A DNA stretch of 64,000 bases, from the NCBI RefSeq assembly GCF_905171775.1, contig NC_053501.1, positions 13,253,844 through 13,317,843 on the forward strand. Reading direction: 5' to 3'. Positions within the stretch are counted from its first letter, which is position 1. Every line of letters begins with the position of its first letter. The notes under the pieces are model-generated. The model was not told the origin of the DNA. It made no database searches and worked only from the letters and a program-made list of their open reading frames with translations. Of this stretch, positions 42,791 through 53,105 are shown in pieces. Made by a program: the position numbers and the translations under genes. This DNA is from Rana temporaria. Its lineage: Eukaryota > Chordata > Amphibia > Anura > Ranidae.

Positions 42791-43710
42791 CCGTATTTCC
42801 CGGCGTATAAGATGACTGGGCGTATAAGACGACCCCCTAATTTTCCAGCTAAAATGTTGGTTTTGGGATATACTCGCCATATAAGATGACCCCCTTCCTA
42901 CTAGTTATGCCTCGCCTCACTGTGCCATTACATGCCAGACTGTGCCACCATTACATGCCAGACTGTGCCACTACATGCCTCACTGTGCCTTTACATGCCA
43001 GACTGTGCCACCATTACATGCCAGACTGTGCCACCATTACATGCCAGACTGTGCCACTACATGCCTCACTGTGCCATTACATGCCAGACTGTGCCACCAT
43101 TACATGCCAGACTGTGCCACCATTACATGCCAGACTATGCCACCATTACATGCCTCACTGTGCCACCATTACATGCCAGACTGTGCCACCATTACATGCC
43201 AGACTGTGCCACCATTACATGCCAGACTGTGCCATTACATGCCAGACTGTGCCACCACTACATGCCTCACTGTGCCACTACATGCCAGACTGTGCCACCA
43301 TTACATGCCAGACTGTGCCATTACATTCCAGACTGTGCCACCATTACATGCCAGACTGTGCCACCACATGCCTCACTGTGCCATCACATGCCAGACTCAC
43401 TGTGCCCCATTACATGCCTCACTGTGTCATTGCATGTCTTGACGATCCCTTACCTTATCCTAAGACATGCAGTATCTGTCAGACCTGCGGCCGTCCATTT
43501 TTTCAAAAGCCGCGCCTCCTCCTTCTGCTGTTCTGTGATAGGCGGAACACTGAACACAGTGTCTCCTGGGAAGCCGAGTGTTCCGCCTATCACGGAAGAG
43601 CAGAAGGTGGAGGCGCGGCTTTTGAAAAATGGACGGTCGCGGTCTGCATGTTACCGGCGTATAAGACGACCCCCGACTTTTAAGAATAATTTTTACGCCG
43701 GAAAATACGG
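42791..43710. mobile_element. CCGTATTTCCCGGCGTATAAG element with minisatellite
   Basis: Ends CCGTATTTCCCGGCGTATAA and the complement of TTTACGCCGGAAAATACGG are near-perfect inverted repeats; TATAAGACGACCCCC occurs near both ends. It contains a variable minisatellite and a separate hairpin at 43489-43640 (arms about 60 bp around AAAAGCCGCGCCTCC). No transposase. Confidence 0.78.
42905..43440. repeat. 20-23-bp minisatellite CCATTACATGCCAGACTGTG
   Basis: About 25 units, with CCACC/CC length variation and CCTCACTG variants. It produces long overlapping open frames in all three plus-strand frames, which are repeat artefacts. Confidence 0.93.
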
Positions 43711-43734
43711 TATTTATTACCTATCACAGAGAGG

Positions 43735-44010
43735 TACACTTTGGCCTAAATTTATGAATATAATTATTTTTTTCTTGGATATATTTTAAAGCAGGAAGTA
43801 GAGATATCTGGGTTATTTTCAACATTTTTGGTATTTTTGTATTTATATAATAAAAACTAAAAATCTCAGTGGTGATCAAATACCACCAAAATAAAGCTCT
43901 ATTTATGTGGAAAAAAAAAGGCATGACAGCGCAATTACCAGTTAAAGTAGCGCAGTGCTGAATAGCAAACAATGGCCTGGTCATGAAGGGGGTAAAACCT
44001 TCCTGAGGTC
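43735..44010 (+). mobile_element. CCACTT-family tail fragment
   Basis: GGTGATCAAATACCACCAAA, GACAGCGCAATTACCAGTTA and GTAGCGCAGTGCTGAATAGC followed by a TCATGAAGGGGGTAAAACC tail. Left part lost at the boundary with the CCGTATTT element. Confidence 0.65.
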
Positions 44011-44034
44011 AAGAGGTTATTAGTAGCCACATCC

Positions 44035-45825
44035 AATCAGCCATAAGATCCTCCCATCACATCAGAGATCCTCCATTACATCAGAGATCCTCCATCATAT
44101 CAGAGGTCCTCCATTACATCAGAGATCCTCCATCATATCAGAGGTCCTCCATTACTTCAGAGGTCCCCCATCATGTCAGAGACCCCCCCCCCCATCACAT
44201 CAGAGGTCCTACATCACATCAGAGGTCATCCCATCACATCAGAGGTCCCCCATCACATCAGAGGTCATCCCATCACATCAGAGGTCATCCCATCACATCA
44301 GAGGTCCTACATCACATCAGAGGTCCCCCATCACATCAGAGGTCATCCCATCACATCAGAGATCCTCCCCATCACATCAGAGGTCCTACATCACATCAGA
44401 GGTCATCCCATCACATCAGAGGTCCTACATCACATCAGAGGTCCTACATCACATCAGAGGTTCCCCCATCACATCAGATGTCATTCCATCACATCAGAAG
44501 TCCCGCCATCACATCAGAGGTTCCCCAATCACATCAGAGGTCCTCCCATCACATCAGAGGTCCTACATCACATCAGAGGTCCTCCCATCACATCAGAGGT
44601 CCCCCATCACATCAGATGTCATTCCATCACATCAGAAGTCCCGCCATCACATCAGAGGTTCCCCAATCACATCAGAGGTCCTCCCATCACATCAAAGGTC
44701 CTCCCATCACATCAGAGGTTCCCCAATCACATCAGAGGTCCTCCCATCACATCAAAGGTCCTCCCATCACATCAGAGGTTCCCCAATCACATCAGAGGTC
44801 CCCCATCACATCAGAGGTCCCCCCGTCACATCAGAGGTTCCCCATCACAGCAGAGGAGACCCTATTAAATCAGAGGTCTTCCCATCACATCAGAGCTCCT
44901 CCCATCACATCAGAGGTCCCACATTACATCAGAGGTCCTCCCATCACATCAGAGTCTCCCCATCACATCAGAGGCACCCCATCACAACAGAGATCCTCCA
45001 TTACATCAGAGGTCCTTCATCATATCAGAGTTCCCATCAATATCTGTATTTAATGACTACAACGTTACCATCTGATAAAAACTATATTTTCATTGTACAC
45101 GTTATAATAATAATATCATATATAAAAAAGAGAGGTCTCCCATCACATCAAAGGTTCTCTCATCACATTAGAGGTCCTTCTATCACATCAGAGTCCCTCC
45201 ATCACATCGGAGGTCCTCCATAACATCAGAGGTCCTGCCATCACATCAGAGGTCCCCCATTACATCAGAGGCCCTCCATCACATCAGAGGTCCTCCATCA
45301 CATCAGAGGTCCCACCATCACATCAGAGGTCCCCCCATTACATCAGAGGTCCTCCATCACATCAGAAATCCTTCCATCACATCAGAGGTTCCATCAATAT
45401 TTGTATGTATTGACTACAAAGTTACCATCTAATTAAAAAATATATTTTTATGGTACATGTTATAAAAATAGTAGATATTGGGTGCCAGACCCAGAGGTCT
45501 TCCCATCACATCAGAGATCTTCCATCACATCAGAGGTTCTCTCATTACATCAGAGGTCCTCCATCATATCAGAGGTCCTCCCATCACATCAGAGGTTCTC
45601 CCATCACATCAGAGGTCCCTTTATCACTTCAGAGGTCCTTCCATCACATCATAGGCCATTCCATCACATCAGAGGACCCCTCATTACATCAGAGGTTCTC
45701 CAATCACATCAGAGGTCCCCCATTACATCAGAGATTCTCCCATCACATCAGAGGTCCCCCGTTACATCAGAGGTCCTCTCATCACATCAGAGGTTCTCCC
45801 ATCACATCAGAGGTCATTCATCATG
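44035..45825. repeat. 19-20-bp minisatellite CATCACATCAGAGGTCCTCC in three blocks
   Basis: Blocks 44035-45034, 45135-45391 and 45490-45825 consist of variable 18-21-bp units. They are separated by two copies of an AT-rich spacer (45035-45113 and 45392-45470, CATCAATAT(C/T)TGTAT to TTATAA). Long open frames are artefacts. Confidence 0.93.
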
Positions 45826-45964
45826 TCAAACTATGACATATATACTGAAATTTGTATTTATTTATTTATTTATTTTATACTAGTAAAGGCTAGTACTAGT
45901 ACCAGTGACTTATAGCGGGACTGTGATAGTATGGCGGGAAATCTGACACTAACTGACAATTTTG
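45826..45964. other. Spacer with TTTA repeats
   Basis: A short (ATTT)n run (45853-45878) and GCGGGAAATCTGACACTAAC, a phrase of dispersed-repeat style. No gene. Confidence 0.35.
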
Positions 45965-47217
45965 GGAATCCATCATCGAAAAATGGAAAGAGTATGGCAC
46001 AACTGCAAACCTACCAAGACATGGCCGTCCACCTAAACTGACCGGCCGGGCAAGGAGAGCATTCATCAGAGAAGCAGCCAAGAGGTCCATGGTAACTCTG
46101 AAGGAGCTGCAGAGATCCACAGCTCAGGTGGGAGAATCTGTCCACAGGACAACTATTAGTTGTGCCACAAATCTGCCCTTTATGGAAGAGTGACAAGAAG
46201 AAAGATATTGGTGAAAGAAAGTCATAAGAAGTCCAGTTTGCAGTTTGTGAGAAGCCATGTGGGGGAGGGGACACAGCAAACATGTGGAAGAAGGTGCTCT
46301 GGTCAGATGAGACCAAAATTTAACATTTCTGCCTAAAAGACAAACGCTATTTGTGGGGGGAAACTAACACTGCACATCACCCTGAACACGCCATCCCCAC
46401 TGTGAAACATGGCGGTGGCAGCATCATGTGGTGGGGATGCTTTTCTATAGCAGGGAAGGGAAGCTGGTCAGAGTTGATGGGGAAATGGATGGAGACAAAT
46501 ACAGGGAAATCTTAGAAGAAAATTTGGGGCGGAGGTTCACCTTCCAGCAGGACAACGACCCTAAACATGCAGCCAGAGATACAATGGAATGGTTTAGATC
46601 AGGAGTGTCAAACTCAATTTCATGGTGGGCCGCATCAGCATTATGATTGTCTTCAAAAGGGCCGTTTGTATCTGTAAGATTAGATGTCCAGCGCATCCCC
46701 TCCCCTTACATTAGATGTCAAGAACTACCCCACCATCAGAAGTTGAGTCCCCCACTCTCCCTTACATCACAGTGCACCCCCCTTTCCTTATGCTGCTGCT
46801 GGGAAGAAGCTGGATGCATTACTTGAAAGCAGAAAGTAGGAGTCTGAAGGAGGACCAGAGGAGGGCTGGAGCTCTCCTGCAGCTGCACGAGAGGTGTGAG
46901 GGCCACATGAAATGGCATGAAGGGCTGGATTCAGCCTGCGGGCCTTGTGTTTGACACCTGTGGTTTAGATCAAAGCATATTCATGTGTTAGAATGGCCCA
47001 GTCACAGTCCAGACCTAAATCACATTGAGAATCTGTGGCAAGACCTGAAAATTGCTGATCACAGACGCTCTCCATCCAATCTGACAGAGCTTGAGATATT
47101 TTACAAAGAAGAAGAATGGGCAGAAATGTCCCTCTCTAGATGTGCAAAGCTGGTAGAGACATCCCCAGAAAGTCTTGTAGCTGTAATTGCAGAGAAAGGG
47201 GGTTCTACAAAGTATTG
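45965..47217 (+). pseudogene. Tc1-like transposase pseudogene, DDE domain
   Basis: Starting within IIEKWKEYGTTANLPRHG-like sequence, it passes RPPKLTGRARR, a block matching VHRTTI, then LWSDETK near 46300 with the first catalytic aspartate, GGGSIMWWGC-like sequence near 46410-46440, and FQQDNDPKHAARDT (second aspartate, about 46543-46585). After the hAT insert it resumes WPSHSPDLNHIENLW (47000-47035, catalytic glutamate) and the tail SPESLVAVIAEKGGSTKY ending at TGA 47216-47218. The spacing fits the DD34E class that cuts and pastes at TA. Frameshifts exist (around 46185-46260 and 46320) plus the insertion, so it is inactive. Same lineage as 5304-5609. Confidence 0.88.
46600..46962. mobile_element. 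hAT-like MITE with exact 8-bp TSD GTTTAGAT
   Basis: Ends CAGGAGTGTCAAAC and the complement of GTTTGACACCTGTG are flanked by GTTTAGAT at 46592-46599 and 46963-46970. It splits the transposase reading frame between the second aspartate and the glutamate. GTGGGCCGC and GCGGGCC-like phrases near the ends are usual for this vertebrate hAT MITE type. Confidence 0.92.
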
Positions 47218-47426
47218 ACTCCGGGGGGTGCCATACAAATGTACCCCCCACACTTTTCACATATTTATTTGTGCCATTTATCATTTTCCTTCCACTTCAC
47301 AATTATGGGCCACTTTGTGTCGGTCTATCACATAAAATCCCAATAAAATACATTTACGTTTTTGGTTGTAAGATGACAAAATGTGAAAAATTTCAAGGGG
47401 TATGAATACTTTTTGAAAGCACTGTA

Positions 47427-47679
47427 CATGATCCAGTATTTCCAGGTAGGGCCCCCCGGCTGTGCTGTCATTCACTACAGCTCAAGCCGATCAGTGGGTC
47501 CCGGCCAAGGATTTCTGTCCGGGACCTGCTTACTGCCTGAGCAAATGACAGAAGGGAGCTCTGTGTTGGTAAACTACACAGAGCTCTCTACAGACAGCAG
47601 TGATGCGGCTGGTTTTTGTTTTGTTTTTCTACCCTGCAAAGCAGAATAAAAGCAACACATACTACAAACTTTACATTTG
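47427..47679. other. Short non-coding spacer
   Basis: Contains GGGACCTGCTTACTGCCTG and a T-rich patch. Nothing recognised. Confidence 0.3.
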
Positions 47680-47807
47680 TTAGGAACACAATTAACCCTT
47701 TCATCGCCCCTGATGTTAACTTCCCAGCCAGTGTCATTAGTACAGTGACAGTGTAAAGTTTTATCCATATTAATGTCAGTTCCCACCCATTACCAGTTAG
47801 TGTCAAA

Positions 47808-48498
47808 GGGCCAGATCCTCAAAAGGGATACTCCGTCGTATCCCTGTTTCTATCTATGGAACTGATCCACAGAATCAGTTTTCCATAGTTAGGCAGAAGA
47901 TCCGGCATGTGTAAGGGACTTACACTGTCGGATCTTAGGATGCAGTACCGCTTCCGCCGCTGGGGGCATTTTGCGTCGAAATGCAGCTTCGGGTATGCAA
48001 ATTAGCACTTACGGAGATCCACAAAGCTTTTCAGCTTCGTTTTTTCTCCGTAAGTTTTAAGTTGCATGTGTAAAATTAGGGCTGCTTTTACAAAGTGTAA
48101 ACTGTTTACACCTTGTAAAAGTAGACCCTTCTTACCCGCGACGCTGTAATTTTTTTTTTAAATTTTTTTTTTTTCCCGCCGTATCTTTTTTTTTTGTCGA
48201 CGCACCTTTTTTTTACCCGGCGCGATTCACAAAGCTCGGCGTAACGTAAAACCGCGCTATGCACGTCGGGAAAATGACGTCGTGAGCATGTGCAGTACGT
48301 CCGGCGCGGGAGCGCGCCTAATTTAAATGGGACTCGCCCCATGAAAATAGGAACGCCTTGCGCCGGACGGATTTAAGTTACACAGCCGAAAATTTCTAGG
48401 TAAGTGCTTTGTGGATCGGGCACTTAGGTAGAAATTTTGCGGCAGTGTAACTTAAATCAGAATATTTAAGTTACGGCGGCTCTTTGTGGATCTGGCCC
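47808..48498 (+). mobile_element. GGCCAGATTC-family element F, TSD AAA
   Basis: Perfect 11-bp ends GGGCCAGATCC and GGATCTGGCCC are flanked by AAA (47805-47807, 48499-48501). The interior is more diverged than in other copies but retains CCGCTGGGGGCATTTTGCG, CGTCGTGAGCATG-type and a hairpin TAAGTGCTTTGTGGATCGGG-CACTTA. Confidence 0.9.
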
Positions 48499-48636
48499 AA
48501 AGTTTCCGCCGCACTATCACTGTTCCGATATAAGTCCCTGATTGCCACCATTACTAGAATTGAAAAAAAAAAATCCCAGTATATACTCTATGTAGATGAT
48601 ATACGTTTTGTACAAACCAATCAATTTACACTTATT

Positions 48637-49303
48637 GGAGGAGATTCACAAAGAGATACGACGGCGTATCTCCTGATACGCCGTCGTATCTCTGAGATCC
48701 GACGGTCGGATCTATGCGACTGATTCATAAGAATCAGTTACGCATAGATCTCCCTTAGTTCCGACATGTGTAAGTGACTTACACTGTCGGATCTTAGGCT
48801 GCAATCTTCCGCTGGCCGCTAGGTGGCGTTTCGTGTTTTACTCGCGACGAATATGCAAATGAGGAGATACGCCGATTCAGAAACAAACGCCCGCCGCTTT
48901 TTTTTTACGTTGTTTGCGTTCGGCTTTTTCCGGCGGATAGTTATCCCTGCTATATGAGGGGTAGCTAATGTTAAGTATGGCCGTCGTTCCCGCGCCGAAA
49001 TTTTAATTTTTACGTTGTTTGCGTAAGTCGGTCGCGAATACGGATGGACGTAATTTACGTTCACAACGAAACCAATGACGTCCTAGCGACGTCATTGGGA
49101 GCAATGCATGCTGGGAAATTTAGCCGGCGGCGCATGCGCATTTAAATCGGCGCTGGGACGCGCCTGATTTAAATACTACACTCCCCCTAGCTGCGGAATT
49201 TGAATTCCGCCGGGGGATTTACGATCCGCCGATGCAAGTTTCGAGGTAAGTGCTTTGTGAATACTGCACTAGCCTCTCAAAATTGCGCCGGCAAAATTTG
49301 GGT
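48637..49303 (+). mobile_element. GGCCAGATTC-family element G, right end lost
   Basis: Left end GGAGGAGATTCACAAAG; interior with GGCCGCTAGGTGGCG, GCTAATGTTAAGTATGGCCG, CCAATGACGTCCTAGCGACG and the AAGTGCTTTGTGAATACTGC hairpin. The terminal GAATCTGG motif is absent; host resumes at GGGTACAGCGCTGCATGACC. Confidence 0.8.
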
Positions 49304-49406
49304 ACAGCGCTGCATGACCACACAATTACCAGTTAAAGTAGCGCAGTGCTGAATAAAATGGCCTGGTCATAAAGGGGGTAAAATCTTCCCAAACGTAGGT
49401 GGTTAA

Positions 49407-49673
49407 GGCTCGGTGTACACCTTTGTGTTGTTTTTTTTTTGGTGCTTTTTGCTTTTTGTAGAAAAACCACAGTCCATTTAACATGGTTTCCTATGGGACA
49501 CGTTCACTTCCATGCTTTTTTCAGCTGCTGCATTTTTTAACAGGATCAAGGACTTTATTAAACACAAAACGGTGCATTTTTGGTTCAACCGACTTCAACG
49601 GAGAAGCTGCAGAAAAGCCTGTGGAGCAATTCTGCCACAATCAATCTTGCTGCGATTTAAAATTTGCATTTTT
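49407..49673. other. Spacer, MITE-like fragment
   Basis: GGCTCGGTGTACACC at the start resembles MITE termini with a TTAA/TAA neighbour. The remainder (CATGGTTTCCTATGGGAC words) is unclassified. Confidence 0.35.
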
Positions 49674-49925
49674 TTAACCCCTCCACGTCCACGCTATAGC
49701 CCAATGATGGCTAAATCGCGGACCTACTTTGCCAGGACGCCGTCATATGACGTCCGCCCCTTTGCACGCTCCACGCGCGCCTGGCACGCTTTGTGATCAC
49801 TGAGTCAATGAGACTCGAGCTGATCACACCTAACGAGGATATACGTCGGCAAAATGGCACGGCTGCGCAAAGCAAGGTACCTGCGCCCGCCGCGTACTCT
49901 ATGAGCGTGCCCACGGGTCCCATGG

Positions 49926-50148
49926 CTGCTGGGCTCTGATGAAGTGGTCCTCGAAACGCGTCAGCCGGCAGTGACACACCTCTATCCCCCCTATTCTGGA
50001 GTGTGGTTCGAGGGGTATCTACCACGTTATTGATGACAAGCCTACTATGTTATTTCTCTTGTGAGTAGTTTTCCATTATCATTTTATTTTATTAAATTGT
50101 CAACGGTAACACACTAGGCTGGTGCGCCTTTCTTTCTCTTCTTTTTGT
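49926..50148. mobile_element. Short retroposon with 15-bp duplication
   Basis: CCACGGGTCCCATGG occurs at 49911-49925 and again at 50149-50163, bracketing 223 bp. The insert includes GATGAAGTGGTCCTCGAAAC-GCGTCAG and ends in a pyrimidine-rich stretch. Long exact duplication indicates target-primed insertion, so a SINE or truncated LINE; which is unknown. Confidence 0.8.
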
Positions 50149-50450
50149 CCACGGGTCCCATGGACTCGATATCCGCCAGGTGCCCGCGATCGTCTCACGG
50201 AGAGGCAGAGATGCAAACAAGGCATCTCCCTGTTCTGCCTAGCAACATGACAGACATCTACTGCTCCCTGTCATCGGGAGGAGTGATTTCTGTCATATCA
50301 GTGGTAGCCCATCCCCCCACAGTTTGAATCACTCCCTAAGACACACTTAACCCCTTTATCGTTCCCTAGTGTTTAACCCCTTCCCTGCCAGTGTCATTTA
50401 CACAGTAATAAGTGCATTTTAATAGCATTGATCGTTGTATAAATGACACT

Positions 50451-51172
50451 GGGCCATATTCTCAGTGAAGTTACGATGGAGTATCTCAGGATACTCCATC
50501 GTATCTCCCTTTTTTGGCCCGTGTATCTATGCGACTGATTCTTAGAATCATTTTCGCATAGATACACTTAAGATCCGCCATCTGTAAGTCACTTACACTG
50601 GCGGATCTTAAATGCAATGACGCCGGCCGCCTCTAGATGGCATTTACGTGAAGGACTCATTTGCGTATGCAAATGATCCTTCTACGCCGATTCCCGAACG
50701 AGTTCGCGTCGCGTAACCGTCGCTAACGTCGTTTGCGTAAGCGGAAACTTACTCCTGCTATATGAGGAGTACGTTTCCGCAAGTCCCCCGTAGGCCATGT
50801 TACGGATGGCGTCGGGTCCGCGTCGTGTTTTTTCGTCGGGTACGTCGTTTCCGTAAGTCGTTCTTGAATACGACTTTACGTCAATGACGCACACGTCGGC
50901 GTCATTGACGTTTTCCGCCGAGAACTGGAGCATGCACACTGGGCTTTTTGAAGCCCGGCGCATGCGCAGTTCATTAGAATCGGGGGCGCGCTTAATTTGA
51001 ATAGAAGCCGCCCCCTTGAAGATACGCGTGGCTACGCCGGGGCATTTACACTCCGCTGTCCCAACTTATGGAGCAAGTGTTTGGGGAATACAGCACTTGC
51101 TCCTGTAAGTTGGGACAGCGGAGTGTAAGTGCCTTAAGCGCAGCCCGCGGATTTTTAGAGAGAATATGGGCC
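50451..51172 (+). mobile_element. GGCCAGATTC-family element H, TSD ACT
   Basis: Ends GGGCCATATTCTC and GAGAATATGGGCC are flanked by ACT (50448-50450, 51173-51175). The uninterrupted host at 38278-38296 reads ATGTCAATGGTCCCAAAG, supporting the insertion point. It is the closest relative of truncated copy B. Confidence 0.93.
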
Positions 51173-51291
51173 ACTGGTCCCAAAATAGTGTCAAAAGTGT
51201 CCGATGTGTCCACCATAATGTCGCAGTCGCGATAAAAATCGCAGATCGCCGCCATCACTAATAAAACTATTCCCTATTTTGTAGACGCTAT

Positions 51292-52069
51292 GGCCCAGAT
51301 TCTCAAAGGGCTTACGATGGCGCAACGCCATGTACGCCGTCGTAAGTCCTAATCTGGGCCGTCGTATCTATGCGACTGATTCTTAGAATCAGTTACGCAT
51401 AGATATCCATTAGATCCGACAGGCGTAAGGCTCTTACGCTGTCGGATCTTATATGCAGATTTTTTTTGTCCGCTAGGTGTCGCCTCCGTCGTTTTCCCAG
51501 TCTAGTATGCAAATTAGCTAGATACGCGAATTCCCGAACGTACGCGCGGCCGACGCAGTAAAGTTACGACGTTTACGTAAGGCTTGTCCCGGCGTAAAGT
51601 TGCCCCTGGGTATATGAGGCGCAATCAATGCTAAGTATGGCCATCGTTCCCGCGTCGAAATTTAAAAATTTACGTCGTTTGCGTAAGTCGTCCGTGAATG
51701 GGGCTGGATGCCATTTACATCGTTTGCGTAAGTCGTCCATGAATGGGGCTGGACGCCATTTACATTCACGTCAAAACCAATGACGTCCTTGCGACGTCAT
51801 TTGGAGCAATGCACCCTGGGATATTTTACAGACGGCGCATGCACAGTACGTTCGGCGCAGGAACGCGCTTAATTTAAATACTACAGGCCCCCTTCCCGCC
51901 TAATTTGAATTAGGCGGGCTTGCGCCGGGTGATTTACGCTACGCCGCCACAACTTTACACGCAAGTGCTTTGTGAATAAAGCACTTGCCTGTAAAACTTG
52001 CGGCGGCGTAACGTAAATGAGATACGTTACGTCCGCACAGTTTTGCGAGATTCTACGAGAATCTGGGCC
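51292..52069 (+). mobile_element. GGCCAGATTC-family element I, TSD TAT
   Basis: Perfect ends GGCCCAGATTCTC and its complement (one base off near the right tip) are flanked by TAT (51289-51291, 52070-52072). The uninterrupted host reads GTAAACGCTATAAATTTTGCG at 3311-3331. It is the longest copy because of an internal duplication of about 54 bp (51668-51775). Confidence 0.94.
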
Positions 52070-52407
52070 TATAACTTTTGCGCAAACCAATCAATATACG
52101 CTTATTGAGATTTTTTTTCACCAAAATTATGTAGAAGAATTCGTATGGGCCTAAACTGAGGAAATATTTTTTTATATATATATTTTGGGGATATTTATTA
52201 TAGCAAAAAGTAAAAAAATATTGCTTTTTTTATTTTTTTTAAGAGGAAGAAAGGACGTCAATTTTGTTTGGGTGCCACGTCGCACGAAAGCGTAATTGTC
52301 AGTTAAAGTGACGCAGTGCCGGATGGCAAAAAGTGCTCTGGTCAGGAAGGGGGGAAATTCTTCCGGGGGCTGAAGTGGTTAATTGAGATGTGGTGTTTAT
52401 TTATTAC

Positions 52408-53105
52408 TAGTGTTGCTCACGAATATTCGTATTGCGAATATTCGGCTCGAATATGGCATATTCGAGTATTCGCGATATATTTCGAATTTCGCGGTGAATA
52501 TTCGCTATTCCGAATATTCAAATTTTTCCAATTTTATTTTTAAAACAGATCACATCCTAGAGATCTCCATCGACGTCTAAAAGCATTGCTGGTATGATTA
52601 GAGACCTTGGGCCGAGTAGCTGAAGCGATCATTTTATCTTGCCGAAAAAGCGCAATGCGAATATTCGGCAATCGGAATATCGCGCGATTATTTTCTCCGC
52701 CCTTCTTTTGCATCAGAGCCAATCAGAGTTCTCCTACCGCAGTTGTCGAAATTCCGCAATAAATATCGCATTCGCATTTTGCGAAATTTCGATAAAATAT
52801 CACGAATATTCTGAGCCAATCAGAGGGCTCCTACCGCAGTTGTCGAAATTCCGCAATAAATATCGCATTCGCATTTTGCGAAATTTCGATAAAATATCAC
52901 GAATATTCTGAGCCAATCAGAGGGCTCCTACCGCAGTTGTCGAAATTTCGCAATTATTTTCGCATTCGCAATAGCGAAATTTCGCAAACATTTCATTTCG
53001 ATAAAATATCACGAATATTCGAATTTAGCGAATATTTCTCGAATATTCGGCTATATATTCGTGATATATCGCGAAATCGAATATGGCGTATTCTGCTCAA
53101 CACTA
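52408..53105. mobile_element. hAT-like element with exact 8-bp TSD TTTATTAC
   Basis: Ends TAGTGTTGCTCACGAATATTC and the complement of TTCTGCTCAACACTA are flanked by TTTATTAC (52400-52407, 53106-53113). The interior is dense in CGAATATT words and has a 109-bp unit (GAGCCAATCAGAGGGCTCC, CGAAATTCCGCAATAAATAT) repeated nearly three times from 52710. No transposase. Confidence 0.9.

Larger units (their letters stand above)
45965..47426 (+). mobile_element. Tc1-like transposon, 5'-truncated
   Basis: The right end TGAATACTTTTTGAAAGCACTGTA is the Tc1-type terminus, preceded by TCCACTTCACAATTATGGGC as in 5302-6003. Most of a transposase gene is present in sense orientation; the left terminus and DNA-binding part are missing. 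A hAT MITE (46600-46962) interrupts it. Confidence 0.88.
47680..49406 (+). mobile_element. CCACTT-family element with two nested copies
   Basis: Opens ATTAACCCTTTCATCGCCCC-TGATGTTAAC, continues after each insert with GCCGCACTATCACTGTTCCG, ATTGCCACCATTACTAG and CAAACCAATCAATTTACAC, and closes ACCAGTTAAAGTAGCGCAGTG to ACGTAGGTGGTTAA. Elements F and G are inserted in it. Host part is about 360 bp. Confidence 0.72.
49674..52382 (+). mobile_element. CCACTT-family element, full length, with three inserts
   Basis: Begins TTAACCCCTCCACGTCC and ends GGCTGAAGTGGTTAA. Its own parts are 49674-49925, 50149-50450, 51173-51291 and 52070-52382, about 980 bp. It contains a retroposon (49926-50148) and elements H and I. 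Characteristic blocks include GACGCCGTCATATGACGTCC, ACCCCTTCCCTGCCAGTGTC and CACGTCGCACGAAAGCG. Confidence 0.82.

Noticed and set aside
42886..43789. Overlapping open frames of 166-285 codons in three frames
   Set aside because: Produced by a 20-23-bp minisatellite lacking stops; frames run together in the same DNA, which real genes do not.
44173..45053. Open frames of 191-231 codons (ITSEVPHHIRG-like peptides)
   Set aside because: Same cause, the CATCACATCAGAGG minisatellite.
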